From NCBI GenBank assembly GCA_007123655.1, contig SKKR01000499.1, forward strand, positions 1 through 5,670: a stretch of 5,670 nt of DNA, given 5' to 3'. Of this stretch, positions 1-5,445 are shown piece by piece (position 1 is the stretch's first letter; the number at the start of each line of letters is the position of its first letter). Both the position numbers and the translations under genes were made by a program. The notes below the pieces were generated by a model. It searched no databases and was not told where the DNA came from. It was given only the letters and a program-made list of their open reading frames with translations. The stretch is from Thermomicrobiaceae bacterium (GTDB taxonomy: Bacteria > Chloroflexota > Chloroflexia > Thermomicrobiales > Thermomicrobiaceae).

Positions 1-674
1 CCGAGCAACTTCCCGGCCAGCACCAGCCCGGCGGCGGAAGCCCCGGAAACCACGAACACGTGATCGGCTCTTGCTCCGCGTGATTCCAGTTGCTCCAGAA
101 TCTCAACGGCGCCAACGAGATACGCACAGGTTCCCGCGATCGTGGAAAACGAATCGTTGACGGTGTCATAGACCGTGCGGCCCTCGGCCTCGAGCCGGTC
201 CAGCATGCCGCGGTATTCCCGCTTGAGCACTTCCGGGTCATCGCTGGACGCCTCAACGATGTTGGCGCCCATCATGTGATCGAGTAGCAGATTCCCGTTG
301 ACGGGAGCATCTTTCCCGCTCGGGACCTTGAGGATGAACGCCTCGAGCCCGAAGCGTGCCGCGAGCGCGGTATGAAGCCGGGCATGATTCGAGACGGCGG
401 CGTTCATGATCGTGATCGTATCAGCGCCGCGCTGTCTGATATCGGCCAGCCGGAACTCGAGATGGCGAACCTTGTTTCCCCCGAAGGAAAGCCCGGTCTG
501 ATCGTCCCGCTTGATCAGGAGTCGTGGCGCGTCCGGGCCAAGCGCTGCTCGAAGCCGCGGCGCGTCCTCGAGCGGTGTCGGGAGATGTGCGAACCGCTCG
601 CGGGGAAGCTGCTCGACCGGAGCGAGAAGCTGAGCGCGGGTCAGGCGTCCTTGTGTAGCGGTGTTCCTGGTCAT
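1..674 (-). CDS. PLP-dependent deaminase/desulfhydrase, ACC deaminase / D-cysteine desulfhydrase family (partial, C-terminus beyond the left edge)
   Basis: The minus-strand frame is open from the ATG at 674-672 to the left edge, giving 224 complete codons (the family is usually about 320-350 residues). Visible signatures, in order: a substrate-entry segment LPTPLEDAPRL (31-41); IKRDDQTGLSFGGNKVRHLEF (split as 54-60 and 61-74), where Lys68 should carry the PLP Schiff base; SNHAR (95-99) with the family's catalytic-type Ser95; GNLLLDHMMGAN (127-138); and a phosphate-binding-type loop SGASAAGL (210-217). The family opens the ACC ring or eliminates sulfide/ammonia from small D- or L-amino acids, releasing a 2-oxoacid through an enamine. 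Two signatures are altered: the usual GGVQSNH reads NAAVSNH, and the usual GSGGT loop reads VSGAS, so the substrate may differ from both ACC and D-cysteine. The gene is divergent from the operon at 999. Fold and cofactor are secure; the exact reaction is not. Confidence 0.88.
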   Translation of the reverse strand, partial: MTRNTATQGRLTRAQLLAPVEQLPRERFAHLPTPLEDAPRLRAALGPDAPRLLIKRDDQTGLSFGGNKVRHLEFRLADIRQRGADTITIMNAAVSNHARLHTALAARFGLEAFILKVPSGKDAPVNGNLLLDHMMGANIVEASSDDPEVLKREYRGMLDRLEAEGRTVYDTVNDSFSTIAGTCAYLVGAVEILEQLESRGARADHVFVVSGASAAGLVLAGKLL

Positions 675-683
675 GTTCGCGAT

Positions 684-689
684 CCTCTC
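684..689 (-). promoter_or_regulatory. Shine-Dalgarno sequence of the PLP enzyme gene
   Basis: GAGAGG on the minus strand lies 9 nt upstream of the ATG at 674. It supports this start; no in-frame ATG or GTG was seen in the next several codons upstream. Confidence 0.65.
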
Positions 690-732
690 GTGCGCACCTT
701 GACTGCTGCGAATGCGTCGCCGGCATCGAGCC

Positions 733-748
733 AGATCAGCCCGGATCT
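733..748. repeat. Inverted repeat AGATC-N6-GATCT, possible operator
   Basis: AGATC (733-737) and GATCT (744-748) are perfect 5-bp inverted arms around a 6-bp spacer. The element lies about 60 bp upstream of the PLP gene start, a plausible position for regulator binding on that gene. The arms are short and a chance occurrence is possible. Confidence 0.25.
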
Positions 749-960
749 CCGGCCATCTTCCCTAAGACTCGCGGAGGTTCCGTATGTCTCGGACGCTACT
801 CCAACCTGCCGGGAAACGCAAGAAGCCAACCCGCTCCTGAGCGAGCGTCTTGCGCCCTCTTCACGCTTGGTTTACGGTGTCGGAACAGCAGCGGGACGGG
901 ACCATCCAGATTTGACACCAGGTCTAACGACGAGCCGGTCCACGGAATCGATCGCAAGCC

Positions 961-984
961 GACTCTCGAGCGCCGGCGCGAGTT
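961..984. repeat. Imperfect palindrome just before the SDR ribosome-binding site
   Basis: The outer arms GACTC (961-965) and GAGTT (980-984) pair with one G-T wobble. They flank a perfect 10-bp palindrome GCGCCGGCGC (970-979), with an unpaired TCGA (966-969) on the left side. In RNA this could form a hairpin ending two bases before the Shine-Dalgarno sequence at 986-993. In DNA it could be an operator. Neither role is shown. Confidence 0.3.
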
Positions 985-998
985 CAGGGAGGTAGCTG

Positions 999-1778
999 AT
1001 GAGCGTGCAACAGCCCGCCAGCAGACTGCAGGGGAAGACCGCACTCGTCACCGGGAGCACCCGCGGTCTGGGGAGGACCATGGCGGAATGGCTGGCGCGT
1101 GAGGGTGCGAGCGTCATCGTTACCGGTCGGGCTGAATCGGATGTGCACCAGGCAGTGACCGCAATCCAGGAACTGGGTGTGGAGTCGTTCGGGATCACCG
1201 CGGATCTCTCACGCGTCTCTGAAGCGCACAAGCTCGCCGGGGAAGCGCTCTCCCGGGTCGACCAACTGGATATTCTGGTCAATAACGCCGGGATGAGCAT
1301 CATCGAGGACTGCTGGGACGTCAGCGACGACAACTACGAATACCAGATGAACGTCAACCTCAGATCACCATACATCCTCTCCCAGCGCGCGATCCGGCAC
1401 ATGAAGGAACACGGCATCGCAGGCCGTATTGTCAACATCAGCACCATCGGCGTCCACCGCACGCATGGAGACCGCGCGATCTACAACATCGCCAAGGCAG
1501 GCGTGGAGATGATGACGACCGCGATGGCCTACGAAGTGGGTCCGCTGGGAATCCGTATCAACTGCGTAGCTCCCGGCGCGATGGCCCAGCGTCCCGGTCA
1601 ACCGGAAGACCCGGAAGCCTGGGCGCGTACTGCTGAACACATTCCAGCCGGCAGGATCGGAAACGCGGATGACATCGCGGCGGCGGTCACGTGGTTCTGT
1701 CTGCCGGAAAGCGAGTTCACCACCGGTCAGACACTGCTCGTGACCGGTGGACACGAGTCTCATCTCCGGGGAGGGTGA
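999..1778 (+). CDS. Short-chain dehydrogenase/reductase (SDR), classical type, probably NADP(H)-dependent
   Basis: This 259-residue protein matches the usual length of classical SDRs. The Rossmann cofactor motif TGSTRGLG is at 18-25, Asp69 (ADLS) is in the adenine-contact position, and NNAG is at 95-98. The catalytic tetrad is complete: Asn120, Ser148, Tyr162 and Lys166 (YNIAK). The APG motif at 191-193 follows, and the C-terminus ends in the usual strand (LLVTGG, 246-251). Arg22 inside the glycine motif and Arg44 after the second strand favour NADP(H) over NAD(H); this is a family rule, not proof. It oxidises or reduces an alcohol/carbonyl group, substrate unknown, in the cytosol. The start is set by AGGGAGGT at 986-993, 5 nt before the ATG. 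It is the first gene of the plus-strand operon, and its stop is 5 bp before the next start. Names such as 3-oxoacyl-ACP reductase or gluconate 5-dehydrogenase would be over-calls. Confidence 0.95.
   Translation: MSVQQPASRLQGKTALVTGSTRGLGRTMAEWLAREGASVIVTGRAESDVHQAVTAIQELGVESFGITADLSRVSEAHKLAGEALSRVDQLDILVNNAGMSIIEDCWDVSDDNYEYQMNVNLRSPYILSQRAIRHMKEHGIAGRIVNISTIGVHRTHGDRAIYNIAKAGVEMMTTAMAYEVGPLGIRINCVAPGAMAQRPGQPEDPEAWARTAEHIPAGRIGNADDIAAAVTWFCLPESEFTTGQTLLVTGGHESHLRGG
1768..1774 (+). promoter_or_regulatory. Shine-Dalgarno sequence that sets the start of the TIM-barrel gene
   Basis: GGGGAGG lies inside the last codons of the SDR gene, 9 nt before the ATG at 1784. This favours 1784 over the in-frame ATG at 1691 (deep inside the SDR gene) and over the GTG at 1775, which directly abuts this site. 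Confidence 0.7.
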
Positions 1779-1783
1779 GTGGT

Positions 1784-2938
1784 ATGCACGCGGGGCTTTT
1801 CACATATGCGTGGGATCTGGACGCGGAGGGGTACGACAACGCGCTGGGAAGCATTTCTTCGGCAGGGTTCACAGCCGTCAACCTTGCGAGCGCCTACCAC
1901 GCCGGGAAGTTTCTGCTGCCGCATAATCCGCGGCATCGACTCTATTTCCCGGAGGACGGGGCGATCTATTTCAGTCCCGACTCGAGCCGTTACGGCCGGA
2001 TTCAGCCGCGGGTCAGTTCGCTTGTCGGACGGGGCCGGGACCCGCTTCGGGATCTGGATCGCGAGCGGCGCAAACACGGACTCGAACTCGTCGCCTGGAC
2101 CGTCTGCCTGCACAACTCCTGGCTGGGAGAACGGTTCCCGGATTGCTGCATTCATACGGCATTCGGCGACCCGCTGATACACTCGCTGAGTCCCGCACAT
2201 CCAGACGTCAGGGAGTACATCCAGGCACTCGTCCGCGACATCGTCAGCGCGGCGGACGTAACGGGCATCCAGCTGGAGTCGCCCGAGTACATGGGGTTCG
2301 AGCACGGCTACCACCACGAAGTCATCGGCGTTCCACTCGATGACAGTCAACGCCTGCTGCTGAGCATCTCTTTTAGCGAGCACGAGATTCAACGAGCCGA
2401 GAGAGAAGGCATCGACCCGGAGCGGCTCCGGCACCAGGTTGCCGACGCGCTTGACGCGGGCTGGAACCGGCCGGACGATGCGTCCTCCGCCCTTGACGCG
2501 GTGATGAGTAATCCGGATTTCGAAGCATATGGCGCGCTATTGACCACCATCGAGGCCGAGTTCGTCTCCGGGATCTGCGATGCAATCCATGACGCAAGTC
2601 CAGACACCGAGATTCGGTTCTTCGCCGGAATGGCGGCTTCCGAGGAGAACACCGGCGTTCCCGAACACTTCATTGAGCACGCCGGCGGGATGCTGACCGG
2701 GTACATGCCGTCTGACGATGCCGTGCGAGATCGCGCCGCCAAGCTCAAATCCATCATGGGAGACCGTCCAGTTTACGGGATGGTGCGGGCTATTTCGCCG
2801 GACGCTGATCACCCGGACCAGGCTGCCTCCCGCGTGAGGGCCTGGAAGGAGAGCGAGGTCGACGGAATCGACGTTTACAACTACGGATTCATGACGCGAC
2901 CCATGATCGATGCCGTCGGGAACGCACTTAAATCCTGA
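1784..2938 (+). CDS. Uncharacterised TIM-barrel protein, glycoside-hydrolase-like
   Basis: The protein has 384 residues from the ATG chosen by its Shine-Dalgarno site, with no signal peptide or membrane segment. Barrel-like landmarks: an opening strand GLFTYAW (4-10); AVNLASAYHAGKFLLPHNP (31-49); YFPEDGAIYFSPD (54-66); YGRIQPR (70-76); VAWTVCLHNSWLG (103-115); FGDPLIHSLSPAHPDVREY (127-145, split here as 127-136 and 137-145); GIQLESPEYMGFEHGYHHE (161-179); and a late strand GIDVYNYG (361-368). Glu165 in QLESPEY sits where clan-A-type glycosidases often carry an acidic catalytic residue. From memory of similar bacterial proteins, annotated only as hypothetical or putative glycosidase, the region around 194-202 often carries a CFCxxC motif before the G-I/V-D segment; here it reads SFSEHE (196-201). 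A sugar or sugar-like ligand is inferred, and no reaction is assigned. Xylose-isomerase-like barrels are a less likely alternative. The gene sits 5 bp after the SDR gene and 21 bp before the esterase gene, so it is probably co-translated with both. Confidence 0.75.
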   Translation: MHAGLFTYAWDLDAEGYDNALGSISSAGFTAVNLASAYHAGKFLLPHNPRHRLYFPEDGAIYFSPDSSRYGRIQPRVSSLVGRGRDPLRDLDRERRKHGLELVAWTVCLHNSWLGERFPDCCIHTAFGDPLIHSLSPAHPDVREYIQALVRDIVSAADVTGIQLESPEYMGFEHGYHHEVIGVPLDDSQRLLLSISFSEHEIQRAEREGIDPERLRHQVADALDAGWNRPDDASSALDAVMSNPDFEAYGALLTTIEAEFVSGICDAIHDASPDTEIRFFAGMAASEENTGVPEHFIEHAGGMLTGYMPSDDAVRDRAAKLKSIMGDRPVYGMVRAISPDADHPDQAASRVRAWKESEVDGIDVYNYGFMTRPMIDAVGNALKS

Positions 2939-2959
2939 CCGGCGAAAGGAGGAACCGGG

Positions 2960-3934
2960 ATGTCCGCGACCCAGCGCAATCCCGAGACATTTCAGACGTC
3001 TGTCCAGCGTCCGCCGGATTTCGATGCATTCTGGCAGGCAATTCTGGACGACGTGAACCAGATTCCCCTCAATCCGTCTATCGAGCACGTCCCGATGCGC
3101 TCGACGGACGAGGTGGATGTGTACGAAATCCACTATGACACCCTGGACGGACTCCGAATCGCCGGCTGGTACTGCGTTCCGAAGGCGTCATACCTTCCGC
3201 CGCCATATCCCGGGCTTCTGATCGTCCCGGGGTATGTATCCGAGCCGACGCTGCCGAAATCCTGGGCGAAACAGGGCTACGCGGCGATCGGCGTCGCTCC
3301 CAGAGGCAAACTTCGCTCGAACGATCGCTATAATCCCGGGTATCCGGGACTTCTGGTTCACAATATCGTCGACCCCCATACCTACGCCTATCGCGGGTTC
3401 TACGTTGACGCCTGCAGGGCCGTCGATTTCGCGCTGTCACGCCCGGAGATCGATCATAGCCGGATCGGCGTGCATGGAAGCAGCCAGGGCGGAGCGCTGA
3501 CCATCACGACAGCCGCCTTGCGGTCAGACGTCATCACCTGCGGAGCGGCCGGCGCCCCTTACCTGTGCGGTTTCATGGATTCTGCTTCGCTTACGCACTC
3601 CTATCCATACGAAGAGATCAACGAGTATCTCCGGCTCTATCCGGAGCAGGAGGAACTCGTGCGCGAGACGCTGGAGTACTTCGACGGGATCAACTTCGCT
3701 CCAATGATCAAAGCACCCATGCTCGTGTACATCGGGCTGGAGGATGACGTCTGCCCGCCTGAGACCGGGTACAACGTGTACAACGCAATGTCCTGTCAGA
3801 AAACGCTTCATACGGCGGAGAACTGTGCGCACGACGCCGGAGCATTCTGGGAAATGGCACACATCGAGTCGTTTCTCGCCGAGCATCTGAATCCAGCCAA
3901 CCCCGCGCAGCGGGCCGATACGACGGTCGGATAG
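2960..3934 (+). CDS. CE7-like alpha/beta hydrolase (acetyl xylan esterase / cephalosporin deacetylase type), catalytic triad intact
   Basis: This 324-residue protein has the CE7/AXE1 family length (about 320) and layout. DFDAFW (20-25) is the typical N-terminal helix, and PYPGLLIVPGY (82-92) is the oxyanion-side strand. PRGK at 114-117 replaces the usual RGQ motif. DPHTYAYRGFYVDACRA (138-154) and RPEIDHSRIGVHGSSQGG (161-178) place the nucleophile at Ser175 in GSSQGG. GLEDDVCPP (259-267) supplies acid Asp262, and AHD (290-292) supplies His291. Family members remove O-acetyl groups from sugars and similar small esters. The absence of a signal peptide points to a cytosolic small-molecule substrate rather than polymeric xylan. 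The start is firm: AAAGGAGG at 2945-2952, 7 nt before the ATG. The next gene is a tandem paralogue 9 bp downstream. The Gln-to-Lys change in RGQ is odd, because that Gln normally supports the active-site arrangement. Confidence 0.9.
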   Translation: MSATQRNPETFQTSVQRPPDFDAFWQAILDDVNQIPLNPSIEHVPMRSTDEVDVYEIHYDTLDGLRIAGWYCVPKASYLPPPYPGLLIVPGYVSEPTLPKSWAKQGYAAIGVAPRGKLRSNDRYNPGYPGLLVHNIVDPHTYAYRGFYVDACRAVDFALSRPEIDHSRIGVHGSSQGGALTITTAALRSDVITCGAAGAPYLCGFMDSASLTHSYPYEEINEYLRLYPEQEELVRETLEYFDGINFAPMIKAPMLVYIGLEDDVCPPETGYNVYNAMSCQKTLHTAENCAHDAGAFWEMAHIESFLAEHLNPANPAQRADTTVG

Positions 3935-3937
3935 GAG
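3933..3937 (+). promoter_or_regulatory. Shine-Dalgarno sequence overlapping the stop codon of the upstream esterase
   Basis: AGGAG begins within the TAG stop (3932-3934) and lies 6 nt before the ATG at 3944. The arrangement suggests translational coupling of the two esterase-like genes, consistent with balanced production of both. Confidence 0.65.
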
Positions 3938-3943
3938 CTACAC

Positions 3944-4837
3944 ATGAATCAGAAACCGAATGATTTCACCCAATTCTGGGAAACCGTCGACCGCGAACTG
4001 GAACAGGTTCCGGCTCGTCCGGAACTGACCGAGATCCCGATGCGATCAACGCAGTTCTGCACGGTCTATTGGGTAAAGCTGACCAGCATCGGTCCGTACA
4101 GGATCGGCGGTTACCTGAGCGTGCCGAACGGCGACGGCCCTCATCCCGCAATCATGCAGACCCCGAAGTACGGATCTGTTAACCATGTTCCAGACTACAA
4201 CGACCGGCAGCGCTACCTCATGTTCACGCTCATGCATCGTGGCCAACGACTGGTCGATCAACCCTGGCAAGCCTCCTACCCCGGACTTCTTACAACCGGG
4301 GTCGCAGATCCGGAAACATACGTCTATCGATCGATCGTCGCCGATTGCCTTCGCGGCGCCGAGTTCCTCCAATCCCGGCCGGAGGTCGATCCGGACAGAC
4401 TGGCCGTTGTCGGGGACGACCTGGCGCTGATCACCGCCGCGCGTCGCCCGGAGTTCTCCCACGCTCACGCAGCAGGGCTGATGTTCTATCGGCTCATGGA
4501 GCACTGTGAGCGCTCTTCGGCCTATCCGGTTGAAGAGGTGAACGACTATCTGAGAGCGAATCCCTCTGAAACAGAGCGTGTAGCGGACACACTGTCGTAC
4601 GTCGATCCAGTCTTTCACGCCCCCGGCGTCCGGGCAAAGTCCCTCGTATCAGTAGGCGACGACGGGGCTGTCGGCGGTCCGGAATGGCTTGAACCGCTTA
4701 TACAGGCGATCGGCGGACCGGTTGAGCAGTATCGCGTAACGCATCGTGGCGGAACGGATAACGACTGGATCGACGCCTGGATGGCACGCCAACTTGGCAC
4801 CGAACCGATGTCGAAGTTCCGGCGTTCCGTCGCGTAG
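3944..4837 (+). CDS. Degenerate CE7-like alpha/beta hydrolase, probable pseudoenzyme paralogue of the upstream esterase
   Basis: This 297-residue protein is clearly homologous to its upstream neighbour. Shared landmarks: DFTQFW (7-12) against DFDAFW; IPMRST (31-36) against VPMRST; YPGLL (112-116); DPETYVYR (122-129); SRPEVDPDRLAVVG (144-157); and YPVEEVNDYLR (194-204) against YPYEEINEYLR. The catalytic residues are lost. The nucleophile elbow GSSQGG reads GDDLAL (157-162), with Asp159 in place of Ser. The acid loop GLEDDVCPP reads GDDGAVGGP (238-246), with Gly241 at the acid position. No His aligns cleanly with His291; His267 is nearest. The RGQ motif (99-101), altered in the active paralogue, is intact here. 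The frame is open throughout and has a good ribosome site, so it is not a decaying pseudogene. It may be a structural or regulatory partner of the active esterase, or may bind a ligand without hydrolysis. It could also have a new Asp-based chemistry, which is less likely. Confidence 0.85.
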   Translation: MNQKPNDFTQFWETVDRELEQVPARPELTEIPMRSTQFCTVYWVKLTSIGPYRIGGYLSVPNGDGPHPAIMQTPKYGSVNHVPDYNDRQRYLMFTLMHRGQRLVDQPWQASYPGLLTTGVADPETYVYRSIVADCLRGAEFLQSRPEVDPDRLAVVGDDLALITAARRPEFSHAHAAGLMFYRLMEHCERSSAYPVEEVNDYLRANPSETERVADTLSYVDPVFHAPGVRAKSLVSVGDDGAVGGPEWLEPLIQAIGGPVEQYRVTHRGGTDNDWIDAWMARQLGTEPMSKFRRSVA

Positions 4838-4902
4838 CGGGGTCCACCGAATGGGCACGATACCGGCCCTGCCAGTGCCTGCAGACGAATGGAGACCGTT
4901 CG
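4838..4902 (+). other. 65-bp spacer before the RidA-like gene
   Basis: This is the longest gap in the plus-strand run. It holds the GGAG at 4891-4894 that serves the next gene. No strong terminator hairpin with a T-run and no clear promoter were seen, so read-through from the operon is likely. Confidence 0.4.
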
Positions 4903-5415
4903 ATGGCGTTCAACGTGAAGAAGCGAGGAAAGCTCACGTACTACTACCTGGGTGAGCGTCCGGTACTCTCAGCTCTGGTGACTGAGGACCTGCCAGACGG
5001 GGACCTGAAGATCTATTTCGCGGGCCTGACCGGCGGGTACTCCGCCAAGGGGGTCCTGGAGCGGGATGAACTGGTCTTCATGGAGCCGGAACAGGAAATC
5101 CCGCTCGTGTTTCGAAGCTGGGAGAAATGGCTGCAGGACGCCGGAATCTGCAACTCGCTCCGCGAAGTCGACTTCATCGAGGTGCACGCGTTCGGTTGCC
5201 AGCCGAAATCGCCCAACCCGCTGGTCGATCCTGCCGGGTATGCCGCGGAGCAGGATCGGTTGCGTAAAGCCTACGCCGCCGCCTACAGTTCGTTTTTCGC
5301 AGATGAACTCCCGGATAACGGCGTACCGGCCCGCTTCACCGTGCACCTGCTCGACGTCCCGGACACCGCCGCGTCGTACGAGTTCTACAGCACAGCGCTG
5401 CTGCAGCGAACCTGA
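4903..5415 (+). CDS. Divergent RidA/YjgF-like (Rid family) protein
   Basis: The protein has 170 residues, longer than the usual Rid length of about 115-150. Assignment rests on the overall Rid pattern. There is an N-terminal beta region ending in DLKIYFAGLTGG (34-45), a helix-1 segment FRSWEKWLQDAG (70-81) followed by LREVDFIEVHAFG (86-98), a second helix AYAAAYSSFFADELP (123-137), and GVPARFTVHL (140-149). The last contains the Arg (Arg144) that binds the substrate carboxylate in active RidA proteins. A probable insertion of about 25 residues (99-122) precedes the second helix. The C-terminal acidic residue region is only loosely conserved (SYEFYSTAL, 158-166). Rid proteins hydrolyse enamine/imine intermediates, notably 2-aminoacrylate made by PLP enzymes, so the nearby PLP deaminase gives a coherent context. 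The start is supported by GGAG at 4891-4894, 8 nt before the ATG. No paralogue with known function was recognised, so the subfamily is open. Confidence 0.62.
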   Translation: MAFNVKKRGKLTYYYLGERPVLSALVTEDLPDGDLKIYFAGLTGGYSAKGVLERDELVFMEPEQEIPLVFRSWEKWLQDAGICNSLREVDFIEVHAFGCQPKSPNPLVDPAGYAAEQDRLRKAYAAAYSSFFADELPDNGVPARFTVHLLDVPDTAASYEFYSTALLQRT

Positions 5416-5431
5416 TATCGCCGCGAATCGC

Positions 5432-5437
5432 TATTAA
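5432..5437 (+). promoter_or_regulatory. Possible -10 element for a leaderless transcript
   Basis: TATTAA lies 8 bp before the ATG at 5446, the distance expected between a -10 box and a transcription start at that ATG. The gene lacks a Shine-Dalgarno sequence, which fits leaderless expression. No matching -35 was seen, and a single AT-rich hexamer may be chance. Confidence 0.25.
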
Positions 5438-5445
5438 CACGTCCC

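Larger units (their letters stand above)
675..998. promoter_or_regulatory. Divergent intergenic region with two inverted repeats
   Basis: This 324-bp stretch separates the minus-strand PLP gene from the plus-strand operon and must hold the promoters for both, unless the PLP gene or the operon is read from elsewhere. Frames crossing it are shadow frames without family signatures. A perfect -35-type TTGACA occurs at 912-917, but no good -10 hexamer lies 16-18 bp downstream. TCTAAC at 923-928 resembles a -10 but has no matching -35. Two inverted repeats (733-748 and 961-984) could be operators. No tRNA, riboswitch or intrinsic terminator was recognised. Confidence 0.45.

Noticed and set aside
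912..917. Perfect TTGACA as the operon promoter -35
   Set aside because: No acceptable -10 hexamer lies 16-18 bp downstream, so it is noted in the intergenic entry but not called as a promoter.
372..995. Plus-strand 207-codon open frame
   Set aside because: Most of it is antisense to the PLP enzyme gene, whose motifs are unmistakable, and the remainder crosses the intergenic region. Its translation is low in complexity and shows no family signature.
1691..1783. N-terminal extension of the TIM-barrel protein to an ATG at 1691
   Set aside because: It would overlap the SDR gene by 88 bp, and the extra 31 residues are Arg/Ser-rich frame-shadow sequence. The ATG at 1784 has a good Shine-Dalgarno site.
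1760..2434. Minus-strand 224-codon open frame
   Set aside because: It is antisense to the TIM-barrel gene, with no recognisable motifs; long antisense frames are expected in GC-rich coding DNA.
2537..3133. Minus-strand 198-codon open frame
   Set aside because: It spans the end of the TIM-barrel gene, the 21-bp gap and the start of the esterase gene on the opposite strand, with no support of its own.
4046..4618. Minus-strand 190-codon open frame
   Set aside because: It is antisense to the degenerate esterase, whose reading frame shows clear homology to its neighbour.
3944..4837. Calling the second esterase-like gene a pseudogene
   Set aside because: The frame is intact over 297 codons with a proper ribosome site and conserved scaffold segments. 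Loss of catalytic residues alone points to a pseudoenzyme, not a broken gene.
4850..4955. Short plus-strand peptide of 34 codons starting in the 65-bp spacer
   Set aside because: It has no good ribosome site and runs out of frame into the RidA-like gene; its composition is unremarkable.
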